Of a stretch of DNA of 64,000 nt, positions 43,528 to 55,671 are shown in pieces (position 1 is the first letter of the stretch; every line of letters begins with the position of its first letter). The translations under genes and the position numbers were made by a program. Source of the DNA: Pectinophora gossypiella (lineage: Eukaryota; Arthropoda; Insecta; Lepidoptera; Gelechiidae). The DNA is taken from positions 11,656,001-11,720,000 of the forward strand of contig NC_065406.1 of assembly GCF_024362695.1 (NCBI RefSeq), in the 5' to 3' direction. The notes under the pieces are model-generated. The model was not told where the DNA came from and searched no databases. It worked only from the letters and a program-made list of their open reading frames with translations.

Positions 43528-44489
43528 TGGCTAACTTTTTTGTATTTAATATCTTTTGTCTTTTACAAGTTAAGTAGTATATTTTTGTTTATGTCTTAAG
43601 ATTATATTATTATTTTGTTAAAACTTATGTAGGTAACCAATTAATAAGAGTTGTAAGAATGTATTGTCACAATTTCTGGCGAGCAATAGTGATATATAGA
43701 AGTTAATTAATTTTGCGAAATTTTATAACGAAAAAACATAAGTAAAGGTTATTCATTAATTATAATGTGTAGGTACCTTCAAAATAATTTTTTGTTCATT
43801 TTAACTTTGTCACTTGTGTTGTAATGTATTTCTGTATAGTATTTAACATAGAACTAAGCTTATAATAAATTAATAAAACATAAAACTGAATTCTGAAATG
43901 TTGAATTTTTTGTCCCTTTCTGACCCATTTCTTTCAAAGAATTGCAACTTTAGGTAGATGCTGATTTTGCATTTGATTAGTCAACTAGACAAAGATTACA
44001 GAAAATAAGGTCTCGCGGCTGGATCGGTATGGACTTGGCAGAAATTTAACTGTCTTTGATACGTTTCATACAAAAAAAACAAAATGTTTTTTTCTGACCA
44101 AAGTATACACTTTAGGAAAAAATGACCTAACATAACATTTATTGTGTTTGATTAGCTCTATCTATTGGCATAATCAAATATGTGATAAACGAAAGTTGAA
44201 TCGTAAGTCCCTGCAATAGCACTTTCGACCCAATGTGCGGTTTAACGTGCCTTCCGAAGCAGGGATCATCTTACTTTCCGACAATCAGGTGATCAGCCTG
44301 TAATGTCCTATACTAAACTAGGGATCACGAAGTGATTTTTGTGTGATATCTCCCCACCAGGATTCGAACCCGGTAGATACCTACAAAACGACTCATATAA
44401 AACCAGCCTGGGATGATAAGCGGTAATGGCAAGTTTAACTTTTCATCCTATATTCCAGACCATACAACAACGTATGTTTTTACGTAGTC

Positions 44490-44737
44490 ATCATCATCAG
44501 CCCATTAACGTCCCCACTGCTGGGGCACGAGCCTTCTCTATGGATGGATAGGGAGATCGGGCCTTAAACCATCACGCGGGCCCAGTGCGGATTGATGGTT
44601 ATTAACGACTGCTAATGCAGCCGGGACCAACGGCTTAACGTGCCTTCCGAAGCACGGAGGAGCTCGAAATGATTTTTTTTTTGTGGTCACCCATCTTATG
44701 ACCGGCCTTAACCACCGCTGCGCCACCGAGCTCCTCG
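44490..44737 (-). repeat. SINE family A copy
   Basis: Tail TCATCATCATCAGCCC at left and head CTGCGCCACCGAGCTCCTC at right. The flanks TTTTACGTAGT occur on both sides as a target duplication. The copy has lost part of the region after the tRNA-like head. Confidence 0.8.
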
Positions 44738-44802
44738 TAGCTTTTACGTAGTATTATTCCTTATTCTATGCCTTTTCATAATAGATAAATAGACATAAAA
44801 CG

Positions 44803-44967
44803 TTATTATAATTAAAACACATAATAACGGGTTCTTACCACGTTTAAAGTAGACTCCCGATATTCCCGTGATCATGGCACTTGCAACAGTGTCGAAATAT
44901 CGGGGGTCTCATATCCCTACTTTAAACGCGGTAAGAACCTGTTATTATGTGTTTTAATTATAATAAT
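44803..44967. mobile_element. Palindromic MITE
   Basis: About 165 bp with arms of more than 45 bp: TTATAATTAAAACACATAAT and CTTACCACGTTTAAAGTAG are mirrored by CTACTTTAAACGCGGTAAG and the complementary A/T stretch. A partial relative is in polo intron 6 at 13083-13172. Confidence 0.75.
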
Positions 44968-44969
44968 AA

Positions 44970-46860
44970 CCGCGTAAACTTAAAACAATGTACAGACATA
45001 TAACGTTATTTTTTCCAATGACATTTTTTCGTTTTAAAAGTATAAGTAGGTATACCTCAGTATCTACGAAGTTTTTTATAACTACAGTCCCATGATGCGG
45101 CACGTTAATGTTCGTGTGCAAGCGCAATTTCAAATATTTATCAAGTAATTAAGAGAAGCTATCAGTCGCATCGATCACGATCACAATGTGTAGGAAATCA
45201 CTCTTGCTATTTTAAATGATCAGGCGCGTAAGTGAGTTTTCACCTCCTATTAAGTATATTTCACCTGAGCTATTCTAATTTATTTTTAAGGAAGGCAAAC
45301 ATTTGACAAGAATGATTAGTGATTGATTACTTTGCAGCAGACTCGCTTGCTTTGTTGCCATAGATTGTAAATAGGGAAATAATAATAGTCGAAATCACTC
45401 AGTGAAACTGTCCTTTGTTTTGTGTACCACTGCTGGCTGAATTACCCGATGTTCGAATAGCAAGATGATTCCGTACTCAAGGTAGGTTAAGCCGTTGATT
45501 CAGCTTAAATCATCCCCCAACCCGCAGTAGAGTATGTTCCATATCCTCTCCGGTTGTTTGAAGGAAGGTCTGTGCCCATGAGTGGGACGTATATAGGCTG
45601 TTCAATTAATCAATCAATAATTCTTTATTGTACAAAACATATACACAAGACATATTATACATACGAATAAAAATAAGCACAATAGACGGCCTTATTGCTA
45701 AACAGCAATTTCTGCCAGGCAACCTTACGATGAAAGCAGCTAGTAGCTAGACTGTTGTATGTTTATGTGATTACTTTGCAAGATACCGTTATTTATTATA
45801 ACTATGTATAATAACATAAAAACCTTCTAGCATGGCAAATCAATAATATTGAATAAGTATATTGGCTAGCTACTAGTCTGCTTACATGAGTTATCCGTGA
45901 TAAATTAGCATTTAACGTTCTAAGGTTTTTTTATGTTCCTATCCCGCCCTATGAGACGTGGAATGCTCGTAAAACAACGGTTGGTCAATCAATAGTAGGT
46001 GCCAAATAGTTAAACGTACATATCCATGCATAATATATGCAACAAGTAACATATGATAGGCTACGCAGCTTTAGCCAATAAATATAAAATACCACCATAA
46101 AATATCACCAAATCAAATCTTCTAAAATATGCCGACATGCCTTTTACCGACATCAGTTTATGCGCAAGCAGGTTTTTATGACAATAATATGCAATTCAAT
46201 TTTATTATAACAATAATAAAGTGTATTTATTGTTTAAAAAATATAATAAAGCGCTTAAAAAGAAGCCACAATAAAGGGAAGCTACGACACTGGTCCTTGC
46301 TCCAGTCGCGCCACCTTACTCTGTCATAGTAACTGCTTATAGTTATTTTTTTTATTTGTATAAACTCTGCTGACCTGACAGAGGGCAGCAGTAACTGTCA
46401 GTACTATTCAGAGGCAGAGGACAGGAGTCCTAGTATGGCTTTGTAATAGACTACCTACTCTGGGCGCCATCCCACTCGCGTCAGACAGAGTACTGCGGGG
46501 CGGAAGGCAAGAGGGAAACCACTGCCCTATTTTTCCCTAAAAAGTAGCATGGAGAGTATTCGGAAAATGCTACACCGACAAGAGCGTGGCTCTTAAATTG
46601 ATGATGATGATGAAACTCTGCTATGAAGGAGCGGAGTCTCCTGGCACAGGCATATGTAAGTACTTTATATCTATAATAGTAAGTAGATATAATAAAATAT
46701 TAATCTAGTTTAAGTAAATAACAAATCATATACTTATCACGTTTATCTTAAACTCCTACAAATAATAATTTGTAAGCTGCAATAGCAGCACCTTCTAGGT
46801 CTGTAGTCTGGTGCCTACCAGGCAGACACCTTGTCGCGTAGTAGTGTACATCCCTTTCCT
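44970..46860. other. Intergenic DNA with repeat copies, no gene seen
   Basis: Holds a diverged SINE family B copy at 45385-45605, a repeat tail at 45615-45730 (GCCTTATTGCTAAACAGCAA) and a repeat with a (GAT)n tail at 46370-46615. The last recurs at 48865-48975 and 48990-49210. No credible exon is seen. Confidence 0.5.
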
Positions 46861-46866
46861 TCCTAC

Positions 46867-49800
46867 TCACTCTACCAACAAATCTTTCGGCGGATCAACT
46901 TTACCGAAAGGGTCATAATTCTTCAACTTCAGTGAGTCTATGGTCAAGTTCCACAACTTCTCTCCTACACCATCGTCTTGAGTGTGCTTCGAAGGCGTCG
47001 ATGGTGCGCAGTCACTGAAATTTTAATAGATAGGTTTATTCGATAAGATATAATACGATTATTCTTTTAATAAAAGCTCAGTACACACAGGGGCGGTACC
47101 GGAAACATCGAACAGGTAAGGACGATTTTTCACCGGAAGTTTTCTTTCTGTGGTCGAAAAAGTACTTACCTAATCTTATATCTACTTTGTAAGCACCTAG
47201 AAAATCAAAAATTAGAATAATTTATTCAGCGTAATTAGTCATCTGCGAACCGCACAATGTCTGATTGGTTCTGCACGATATGCGATATAAGGGAAAGTAG
47301 GTATATACTTATACTAAAAAAAGAAATGGACCCAAAATGATCTTCGAGAAAAGCCCATTTGAACATGAGAGCCGGAAGAAGTCGTCAGGCCCGTCAGTAT
47401 TCGTTACGATGTCACTAATACCCTGTATACCAGTTTTATGGCTACACGACCTAACAATCACGTGTAGAGATTACTTACTATGATGTTAACATTTTGATAT
47501 GACCGAATACATTTTACATTCTATGAGTTGTATTACCTAGTTACCAGAATAATAATAACCTGTAGTATGACAAAAGTTTCTTCAAGATTTATAAATTACC
47601 TCAAGAAGGATCAACACGCACGTAGTATAAGTAGTACCTATTAATAATAAATACTTAATTATATTTATTTTTTATTTATTTATTTATCATAGATACAATT
47701 TAATGCTACATTTTAAACAATATACGTATGAACCGTGCCGTGGTAGCCAAGTTGGTAGAACGCTTATTGCCTCTCACTTTGAGGTTGCAGGTTCGAATCC
47801 AGCACAGGCCTAAATCAATGATTGTCAAATTTGTTTTCGAATTCATGTTTAAATCATAAATGATTATCATGTGCGCTGAGCGTGCGGTGAAAGAAAACAT
47901 CGTGAAGCCCACATTCCCTAGAAATTCATTTTCGGAGATAAGTATGTGACCTAACCCGTATAGGGCCGGTTTTCCCTTCGCAGGTTGGAAGGTCAAACAG
48001 CCAGTCGCTTCTGTAAAAAACCGGACCTGTCAAACCTTCAGGTTAGGTAAGCGGACCCTGTGAAAAAAGGAATAATACTTATGAACGCTTCTATGTTGGA
48101 CTGGGAGCGAATAAAAATCTAGGACGTGGTCAGCTTACCTATAAGTTTAGATTATTTTTTCCTAAATTGGCCTGACTGGTAATCGAACCCGGACCTCTGA
48201 TTAGATGGTCAGTCCAAAAATGGCTGAAATGGAATAAACCAAGCTCGAGCCATCTCTGATGAATCAGAAGAATCAGAGAAATGAGAAGAAAATAAAGTAA
48301 TCAGAAGAGAGACCATTTTTGATACGAAATCCTAAGACGGTAATAATGAAAGGTAAAGGGTTTAAAGAAAATATTCTTTAATATAGATCGATAGGTTGGT
48401 TTTTACGACATGTCCGGGGCGGGAAGATAATCAGCTAAACCACAGCACAGCTACACGCATTCAGTTTTTTTTATCCGTTTTCAGACTGGAATAAAAACAA
48501 ATTGAGACTTATGAAATGAAGAAATCAGGTACCCCTGGTAACTTACCAGTAATAAAGACCGCTCTGATCGGCGCAAGCGTCATCTACGGCGCAGTAGATG
48601 GTTGTCTGGGCGCCGCAGCGGGGGGACTTCGCGAACCAGTAGATGATGTTGCGGAAGGCCCACGTTGCTCCGTTCCACACAGTATCACTGAAGTGGCGGC
48701 CTATCTCCGTGTTGATCACCCCCGGGTGCAGGCTGTATGTTGTGACGTCTGTTATGCCGCTCTCCTGCATAAAGCACAAAGACCAGTTTACCAGTGATAT
48801 CTTTACTCAAAGCTATACTTAACTCGAAACTTATTAAGTATTCATTAATAATATGACTATATCGGACGGAAGGCAAGAGGGAAACCACTGCCCTATTTTT
48901 CCCTAAAAAAAGTAGCATGGAAAATGCTGCACCGACAAGAGCGTGGCTCTTAAATTGATGATGATGATGAATAATATGATATGGACTGATAACCTGGAAC
49001 CTGACAGAGGTCAGCAGTAACTGTCAGTACTATTCAGAGGCGGAGGACAGGAGTCCTAGTACGGCTTTGAGATAGACTACATTGGGCGCCATCCATCCCA
49101 CTCGCGTCAGATAGAGTTCTGCGGAAGGCAAGAGGGAAACAACTGCCCTATTTTTCCCTAAAAAAGTAGCACGGAAAATGCTACACCGACAAGAGCGTGG
49201 CTCTTAAATTAGTGATGTGAAGAATATGACATTAAAGGGCCAAGTGATATAAACTCCTGATTTAAGTGATTTTAACATCCTCATATCATCAACACCTCTA
49301 TGGTGCCAATGTAGGAAATTATCTTTCACGGCACTATAAACAATACCTAGTACATTTTTTAAAGCATCTACTTATTATATAATTATTAGGCTACATTTAA
49401 CTCTTCTCGTCATCATTTCGATGGCATTCAGATTTTTTCAGCCCAGTATTTAACTACTTATACCCATATATCTATAGTAATAAGTATTAAATATTCTTGT
49501 AGGTAACTTGGACTCGTAACAAAGTGACATTTTACCTTTAGCTTCTGTGCTAGAACTCTAGCGTAAACGACGTTTGCCGCTTTGCTTCTAGCATACGCCT
49601 TGATAGGATCATAAGGTGTCTTCTCAAAGTTAATATTGTCAAAATCTAAATCGCCTCCTGAAAAACCTGTAAAGCAACATCTATAACTATAAACATTTAT
49701 ATTTATGTTAAGTATTGTGGAAGATAAATCGCTGGTAACGACGTGGTGTCATCACATACGCTTTCATCATGCTTCAGATTCATCAAATTAAACGGTATGG

Positions 49801-52800
49801 TTCGTACGCTTAAGTAGATAATTATCACGTGCTCCGCGATGAAGGAAAACATCGCAAGGAAACCCGACATTCCCGAGAAATTCTTTTCGGAAGTGCCTAA
49901 GTATGTGACCTAACCGCTAGTTTAGGTATTCCTTCGCGGGTTGAAAGGTCAGATCGGCAGGCGCTTCTTTAAAAAATAGAGCCTGTCAAATCTTCAAGTT
50001 AAGTAAGTGTACCCCGTCAAAACAGGATAACGGACATGATGGGTCGTAAGATTCTCTTCAAGGCATACTGTTCTATATGCTCTTCAACTTATTGTATCTT
50101 TTCATGTGTCGTATTTTTTAATAGGTTCGCAATATACAAGGTCAACAAGCAACATAACATACACGACAGGTTTCATATACAAGTTTTAGAAGCAGTAAAA
50201 CATACGACATTTGACATTTGTTGTACAGGTATACATAAATGCCTAATACCATAGTTTTACCTACTACATTGCCTTTGGAAACTGTTTTCATAACATATTA
50301 TATAAGTACGTACTCATGTGTAAATACGATGAAACAAACACTATCCTGGACGGAGCACTAGCGGTGATTCTCGGAAGAAGCAGAAGTGTAAGAAGAGCAT
50401 GTCCAAAATGATTAGTCCCGATGTGGGTTTCAAACCCGTCTTCCGTCTTGCCTTCAGCACAACACATTACCCCGGCATTATTAACCAGAATATTGATTTT
50501 CGATTCAAATGCCAGCATTTTAGCAGCAAATGCGCGGACAGACTTCAAACTGGAAAGGTCTAACTTTTCCACTACAAGAATCCCCCTTTTGTCGGTAGAT
50601 TTCGTTTGCTCGATGTCTTCTTTAGCCTCATTGGCTCTGGTGATGTCTCTACATGCCATTATTACTCGTGCACCTGAAACCATTTGATCAATAAACTATT
50701 GAGTAGGTAGGTACTTTTGTCCGTCAGTAGGTAGGTGGACTTACAAGTATATAGAACTACAGATCCGATGGTACTGCTGGCATTTTTCAAGCATTAGGTA
50801 GGAAAAAGATCCACATACTTAGTTTGTCGACTGTTAATTAACATAAAACATACCTAAACAGCCTATACACGTCCCACTGCTGGGCACAGGCCTCCCCTCA
50901 ATCAACCGGAGGGGGTATGGAGCATACTCCACCACGCTGCTCCACTGCAGGTTGGTGGAGGTGTTTTTACGGCTAATAGCCGGGACCAACGGCTTCACGT
51001 GCCCTCCGAAGCACGGATTATCTTACTTTTTCGGACAATCAGGTGATTCAAGCCTGAAAAGTCCTTACCAAACAAAGGACAGTCACACAAAGTGATTTCG
51101 ACAATGTCCCCGTCGGGAATCGAACCCGGACCTCCAGATCGTGAGCCTAACGCTCTAACCACTAGAACACGGAGGCTGTTAATTATGTAGGCATAACAAA
51201 AATAGGTACTTAAACAATAATTTAATAGTTTGCGAAAATAAAACCTACCACTCCAGACTGTTTACAGATAGGAAACCTTAGAATCCCACGTAACGAAGGA
51301 ATCCAATTACTTAGATAGAAAAATAACATTACTGTTTCTACGCAGCAGACGCTACTTAACTGTCTAAGACATTATTTTTTGCTTATTCTTAATTAAATAC
51401 TCTTCAGTCGAATCCTCCAGCCATACGGCAGTGGCGGCGACACAATACCTAAACCTTTTTCATACAAATTCCATAGTAATTTCGAGTTTTGACGTTTAGT
51501 AAAAACTAACTGATTTGACTAATAGGATATAAGTATGCGTTTACAGAAGTGGAGAACAAAAGATATTGCTTGCGACGTTCTTGCCGTGCCGCAACTGTAT
51601 TTTAGCATCAAAACTAAAGATTTACTTAGGTATTACTTAAGTGACTAATGCCTTTCTTACGTGATCTCAAATTCCTCAAAACCTTCAGTAGGTGATAATC
51701 TTTGTAATTTAGTTATATATTTTTAACCGCCAAATATCTCATGATTAAGGTAATAAAGAGAAGAAGGACGTTTCTAGATACCTACGTCATTATCGAACAC
51801 TACATATAGAACGTACGGTCACGAGCATTAATAGTATACACTTTGGTACCATGTCACATTAACTTTCTAGACAAAATGAACTGTAAGTCGCACTAAATGT
51901 CAAATATGTTAGTGCGACAGAGTCCTAAACTGGGTACATTATATTGCTCGTGACTGTACGCTCCCCACCTGCGGCTGAGCTAGGTTTACCTCAGCCCCCC
52001 CTTCCCGGTCATACTTTAGTTTTCAATCGTACGGGCGTCAGATATTACTTCACACTCACAGATACGCGTGAACGATAACGTCAATGTGTAGTGTATGAAG
52101 TGTCCGGTGCTGAAACTATACTTATACGTATAATATGTAGGTAACCACCCATACATCCTATACTTACTTAATACATACACTATTTGTGAATCATTAAATC
52201 TGTCTGCAGCAATCTTAAGGAATGTAAACATACACTGTACATGAGTAAGTATATTATTATCCATCTCCCTACAACTATGTTCCGATTTATGTCACTTTTA
52301 CCGCCAGACCGAGCTCACGCCCTAAAAAGTATGAATAAACAATAAGTAACGGACGTGCATACACACATACATACATAGCGGTCAAACACATAACCCTCCT
52401 TTTTGTTTCGCCACAGTCGGGTAAATAGTATTACTTCATCATGATCAGCCCATTATCGTCCCCACTACTGGGTGGGGCACGGGCCTTCCCTATGGATGGA
52501 TAGGGAGATCGGGCCTTAAACCAACACGCGGGTCCAGTGCGGATTGATGGTTATTAATGACTGCTAATGCAGCCGGGACCAACGGCTTAACGTGCCTTCC
52601 GAAGCACGGAGGAGCTCGAGATGAAAACTTTTTTTTTTTGTGGTCACCCATCCTATGACCGGCCTTTCTGAAAGTTGCTTAACTCAACAATCGCAGACCG
52701 AGCGCGTTTACCGCTGCGCCACCGAGCTCCTCTTTACCGCTAATATTAGTATTACTTAATGATTAGATATTCTATTAGGTATTCTATACATATGGTGGCA

Positions 52801-53588
52801 CTATGTGTACGACCAGTCCTGCATAATTTACTACCTAGCATGATAGTATAAAATACGTCTGCAGAATATATTAAATGGGGGTGCATCCGACTTATTTACG
52901 ATACTTCGGATTTGCCGATATATCGGTATCGGCGATATTTTTATTTTCGATACAACTACACTTTTTAATTTTCCCGGTGGAGACAAATCACAAAAATCAC
53001 TTTGTGATCCCTTGGTTAGGGCATTACAGGCTGATCACCTGACTGTCCAAAAAGTAAGATGATCCGTACTTTGGAAGGCACGTTAAGCCATTGGTCCCGG
53101 TTACTACTTACTGATGTATGTAAATCTTAATCGTTACATGAGCCATGTCAGGGGCCTTTGGCAGCTCAATAATAACCCTGACACCAGGGTTGATGGGGTT
53201 GGTAATTCACCTCACAATCCACACGATAAAAAAAGATAATGGGCTTTTTAATTAAGGTTTAGTTTAAGTGTTAATTGTACATAATTTATTTTATTTTGAG
53301 TTTTATTTATTTTTGTTTTGTTTGATATTTTTGTTCTGCGAGTAACTGTTTTGTTTATGGTGTAAATAAAGTTTATTCCATATAAAATAAACCGCACACA
53401 AATAGGTACCTACCAACTGAAACTAATAGGAATATGAATGTGATCATTTCGAAGTTTTCTTACTACTTACCTCTCAAATAGAGGTCTCGCACGGTCTCTT
53501 TGCCGATACCGGTGTTACATCCCGTCACTATGGCCGTGAGCCCCTCCAGACGCCGGTGACTTTTGCACCACCCACTCAGGTAATCCAT
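46867..53588 (-). CDS. Short-chain dehydrogenase, retinol dehydrogenase 11/12-like (paralog A)
   Basis: NAD(P)-dependent oxidoreductase of the classical/extended SDR fold, closest in motif order to retinol dehydrogenases 11-14. Exons in gene order: 53588-53471, 50673-50314, 49666-49536, 48764-48547, 47014-46867; 324 residues. It shows the cofactor loop TGCNTGIG (22-29), ACR after the second strand, ILVNNAGVM (NNAG 104-107), the catalytic Ser in VFVSSY and Tyr184-X3-Lys188 (YARSK), followed by SLHPGVINTEIGRH and QTTIYCAVDD. No membrane anchor is obvious at the N-terminus. Intron phases match paralog B exactly. Introns are long and full of SINEs. Substrate cannot be told from sequence. Confidence 0.93.
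47742..48075 (+). repeat. tRNA-headed SINE, family D
   Basis: Head GCCGTGGTAGCCAAGTTGG with B-box GGTTCGAATCC resembles a tRNA gene, but it is followed by a SINE body (ACATCGTGAAGCCCACATTCC, GTATGTGACCTAACC) found again without the head at 49825-50035. It lies within an intron of SDR paralog A. Confidence 0.75.
48865..49210 (+). repeat. Two copies of a SINE-like repeat with GAT tail
   Basis: GGCAAGAGGGAAACCACTGC ... AAGAGCGTGGCTCTTAAATT occurs twice in a row (to 48970 and to 49205) and once at 46500-46610. The first two end in (GATGAT)n. Confidence 0.6.
49825..50035 (+). repeat. SINE family D, 5'-truncated
   Basis: Shares the body of 47880-48075 (AAAACATCG ... GTATGTGACCTAACC ... CCTGTCAAA) but lacks the tRNA-like head. 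Confidence 0.65.
50850..51178 (-). repeat. SINE family B, near full-length
   Basis: Minus strand starts at the head ACAGCCTCCGTGTTCTAGTGG and runs to the tail GGCTGTTTA. It is the best-preserved B copy in the window and lies in the first intron of SDR paralog A. Confidence 0.8.
51955..52110. repeat. Unclassified dispersed repeat F, third copy
   Basis: Contains CTCCCCACCTGCGGCTGAGC and GATACGCGTGAACGATAACG as in 3150-3345 and 6345-6560. Confidence 0.55.
52436..52732 (-). repeat. SINE family A, full-length
   Basis: Head at the right (CGCTGCGCCACCGAGCTCC), TCATCA-type tail at the left. AGTATTACTT occurs at both flanks as a target duplication. Confidence 0.8.
52985..53235 (+). repeat. SINE family C copy
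   Basis: Runs from AAAATCACTTTGTGATCCC through GGCACGTTAAGCCATTGG to GGTAATTCACCTCACAATCC. It lies in intron 1 of SDR paralog A and is the reference that shows the Transib fold-back sits inside another copy of the same SINE. Confidence 0.65.
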
Positions 53589-54155
53589 CTTGTATATCTG
53601 CTATACAACCACTATAGGCTCGCGCTAAGTCGTCACTGCGGTGCCTAACACTTTTTATCCCCCCTTTAATTTTAAATGAAATAGAGAAAGTTTTTAAAAG
53701 TTTTATCTATCGGTTAACGTGTTTTTTAAATTAATGCGAATATGAAGTATTGATATTATGTATTTATGACGACCGCTACGTCGTATTGAGGCCGCTAACT
53801 TGACTAAACTAACATACAAACGCAAGAGTGCAGCATAGTGATTGCGGCTCAAGATTTCAGTGTTGCTCAAACTCATTAGTTACCGCGTAAGTCACGTCTT
53901 CACGCTCTAAATGCACTAACTTATAGATAGAGGTATAAGTTTGTCTCGGATATCTCTAGAGCTAGCTAGCTCTAGTCGTATCCAATCTACTAAAAACTAA
54001 TCTAGCTAGATTTAGAAAGACTTTATTTTTGTGTAGGTGTGAGTGTGAACTTTCAAGCTAGTGACGTACTTTTGAACTAGGTGCTTAAAAGTTTGACACT
54101 GGCTGGATAGTAACGAACGGCCTTATAGGTATACACCGTTTACACAATGTTAGTA

Positions 54156-54738
54156 TAGTCCGTTCAAGAATGATCTTCATAAAAGGTAAACAAATATGGC
54201 TGCCGATATTTTTTATCTGTGTCAAACTGCATACTAGTGAAGTGCTGAATTGATTTTAGCTCAAGTTATTTTATCAAAATGAACTGACTCTCTTGGGTTG
54301 TTTGAATATTTTGTATGATAATATTAAAATATATATTGTACGTTTCTTTGTGGTTACACTAACTCACTTTGTAAGTCATTTTTTCTGCGCATTTCGGCTT
54401 ATTAAGTACAGTACACTCACTTAAGTTATTCACGGAACTGACTCGTTTTCCTGACCTGAATGAAATGTCTCATCACTAATCGTCAAATTGACAGCTAGCC
54501 ACAGATTAACAAATCAACTTTTTTGTGTGAAGTTTTGTTTGATTTTTGTTTTTACATGAAAAAATGAGTTTTTAATAATTATTTTACGTTAATTTCACAT
54601 TGAGCTAAGAAATCATACATCTATTGAGTGCTACGGATGTTATTAGAAGAATACGTTGCGTAGTTTAGGTGAAATTCGAACATTCTTTGTGGTAACAGGT
54701 TTGTTTACCTTTTATGAAGATCATTTTTGAATGGACTA
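54156..54738. mobile_element. MITE with TA target duplication (Tc1/mariner-like)
   Basis: 583 bp with 39-bp terminal inverted repeats differing at two positions (left TAGTCCGTTCAAGAATGATC; right the complement of TAGTCCATTCAAAAATGATC). It is flanked by TA on each side (54154-54155 and 54739-54740). No transposase coding is present. It lies in the shared upstream region of the two SDR genes. Confidence 0.75.
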
Positions 54739-54950
54739 TAGATTGAAGGACAATAGTGTTGCGTCTAATTTGTAGTGTAATAATCAATCTCCAAAAAAAA
54801 GAAAACGATCCATACATGCAACTCAGTTTCACACCCGTAATGAGGGACTTTTCAGGTTATGTTCCTCAAAAACATTGTAGATGGCGCTGTAAAGAATTTC
54901 CTTCGTTTAATCTTCTAATTTCATGGATAACGGCACAGGATAACAGACAT

Positions 54951-55253
54951 ATTGGCCCCGATTCCTGCAGACATCTCTTAATTTTACTTTAAGTTATACC
55001 TGTCATTTTCTTATCCGCCGAAAAGGAAAGGGACGGATGATTGACAGCTCTTAATTTTAGGAAGAATGAGTAAATAAATGAATAACCCGGGCGAATTTTT
55101 AGACGGTTGTTTTAGATTTGTGCTTAAAATTGACGTGTGTTCCATAAATTTTATGCTTGTCGATTACCCGTCCCTTTCCTTTTCGGCGGATAAGAAAATG
55201 ACAGATATAACCTAAAATAAAATTAGATGGTATTTACAGGAATTAGCACCAAT
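54951..55253. mobile_element. Palindromic MITE with about 80-bp inverted ends
   Basis: Left and right ends are inverted copies containing CTTATCCGCCGAAAAGGAAA and AATTCCTG-type termini. One arm alone is found at 4886-4978. It has no coding capacity. Confidence 0.7.
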
Positions 55254-55269
55254 GCATCTTTTATCTTTT

Positions 55270-55485
55270 TTACGGCTAATAGCCAGGAGCAACGGCTTAA
55301 CGTGCCCTCCGAAGCACGGAATCATCTTACTTTTTCCGGACAATCAGGTGATTTAAGGCTGCAAAAATCCTTACCAAACAAAGGACAGTCTCACAAAGTG
55401 ATTTCGACAATGTCCCCATCGGGAATCGAACCCGGACCTCCAGATCGTGAGCCTAACGCTCTAACCATTAGACCACGGAGGCTGT
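55270..55485 (-). repeat. SINE family B copy
   Basis: Head on the minus strand (GCCTCCGTGGTCTAATGG) with B-box GGTTCGATTCCC; the tail is missing, so only the 5' two thirds remain. Confidence 0.75.
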
Positions 55486-55671
55486 TGTACTTCATGTACT
55501 TTTAAAAATAAACATAAAACATTGTTACTTATACAATTTAGTACTTTGGCTGCCTAATATCAGTTCCCAGACAACTAATCGCATACATTCATATCTTGTA
55601 TACACACTAATCTTATTTAAGTATAATAAACTTTTTTTTTTTTCAAAATTTCTGTTTAATTACTGTTTTAA

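Larger units (their letters stand above)
42037..44237. mobile_element. Fold-back Transib-like (RAG1-related) DNA transposon
   Basis: A 2201-bp palindrome: arms 42037-43082 and 43201-44237 are near-identical reverse complements around a 118-base loop. The ends read CACATTGGGTCGAAAGTGC and its complement, comparable with the CACWATG-type ends of Transib and the RAG signal heptamer CACAGTG. A perfect 5-bp target duplication CGGTT flanks it (42032-42036 and 44238-44242); 5 bp is the Transib length. Each arm is the 3' part of the element: the end of the transposase reading frame, then about 0.7 kb of trailer and the terminal repeat. Both ends therefore derive from the same (3') terminus. It lacks the N-terminal transposase and must be non-autonomous. 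Confidence 0.85.
41883..44385 (-). repeat. SINE family C copy split by the Transib palindrome
   Basis: Left part 41883-42036 (GGGTTGTGAGGTGGAATACC ... GAGACCAACGG) and right part 44238-44385 (TTTAACGTGCCTTCCGAAGC ... GATTCGAACCC) form one continuous SINE when the insert and one CGGTT are removed. A plus-strand relative at 52985-53235 confirms the order. Confidence 0.8.

Noticed and set aside
47745..47815. Second tRNA gene-like sequence (GCCGTGGTAGCC ... GGTTCGAATCC)
   Set aside because: It is followed by a SINE body found elsewhere (49825-50035) and lacks a convincing acceptor stem, so I call it a SINE head.
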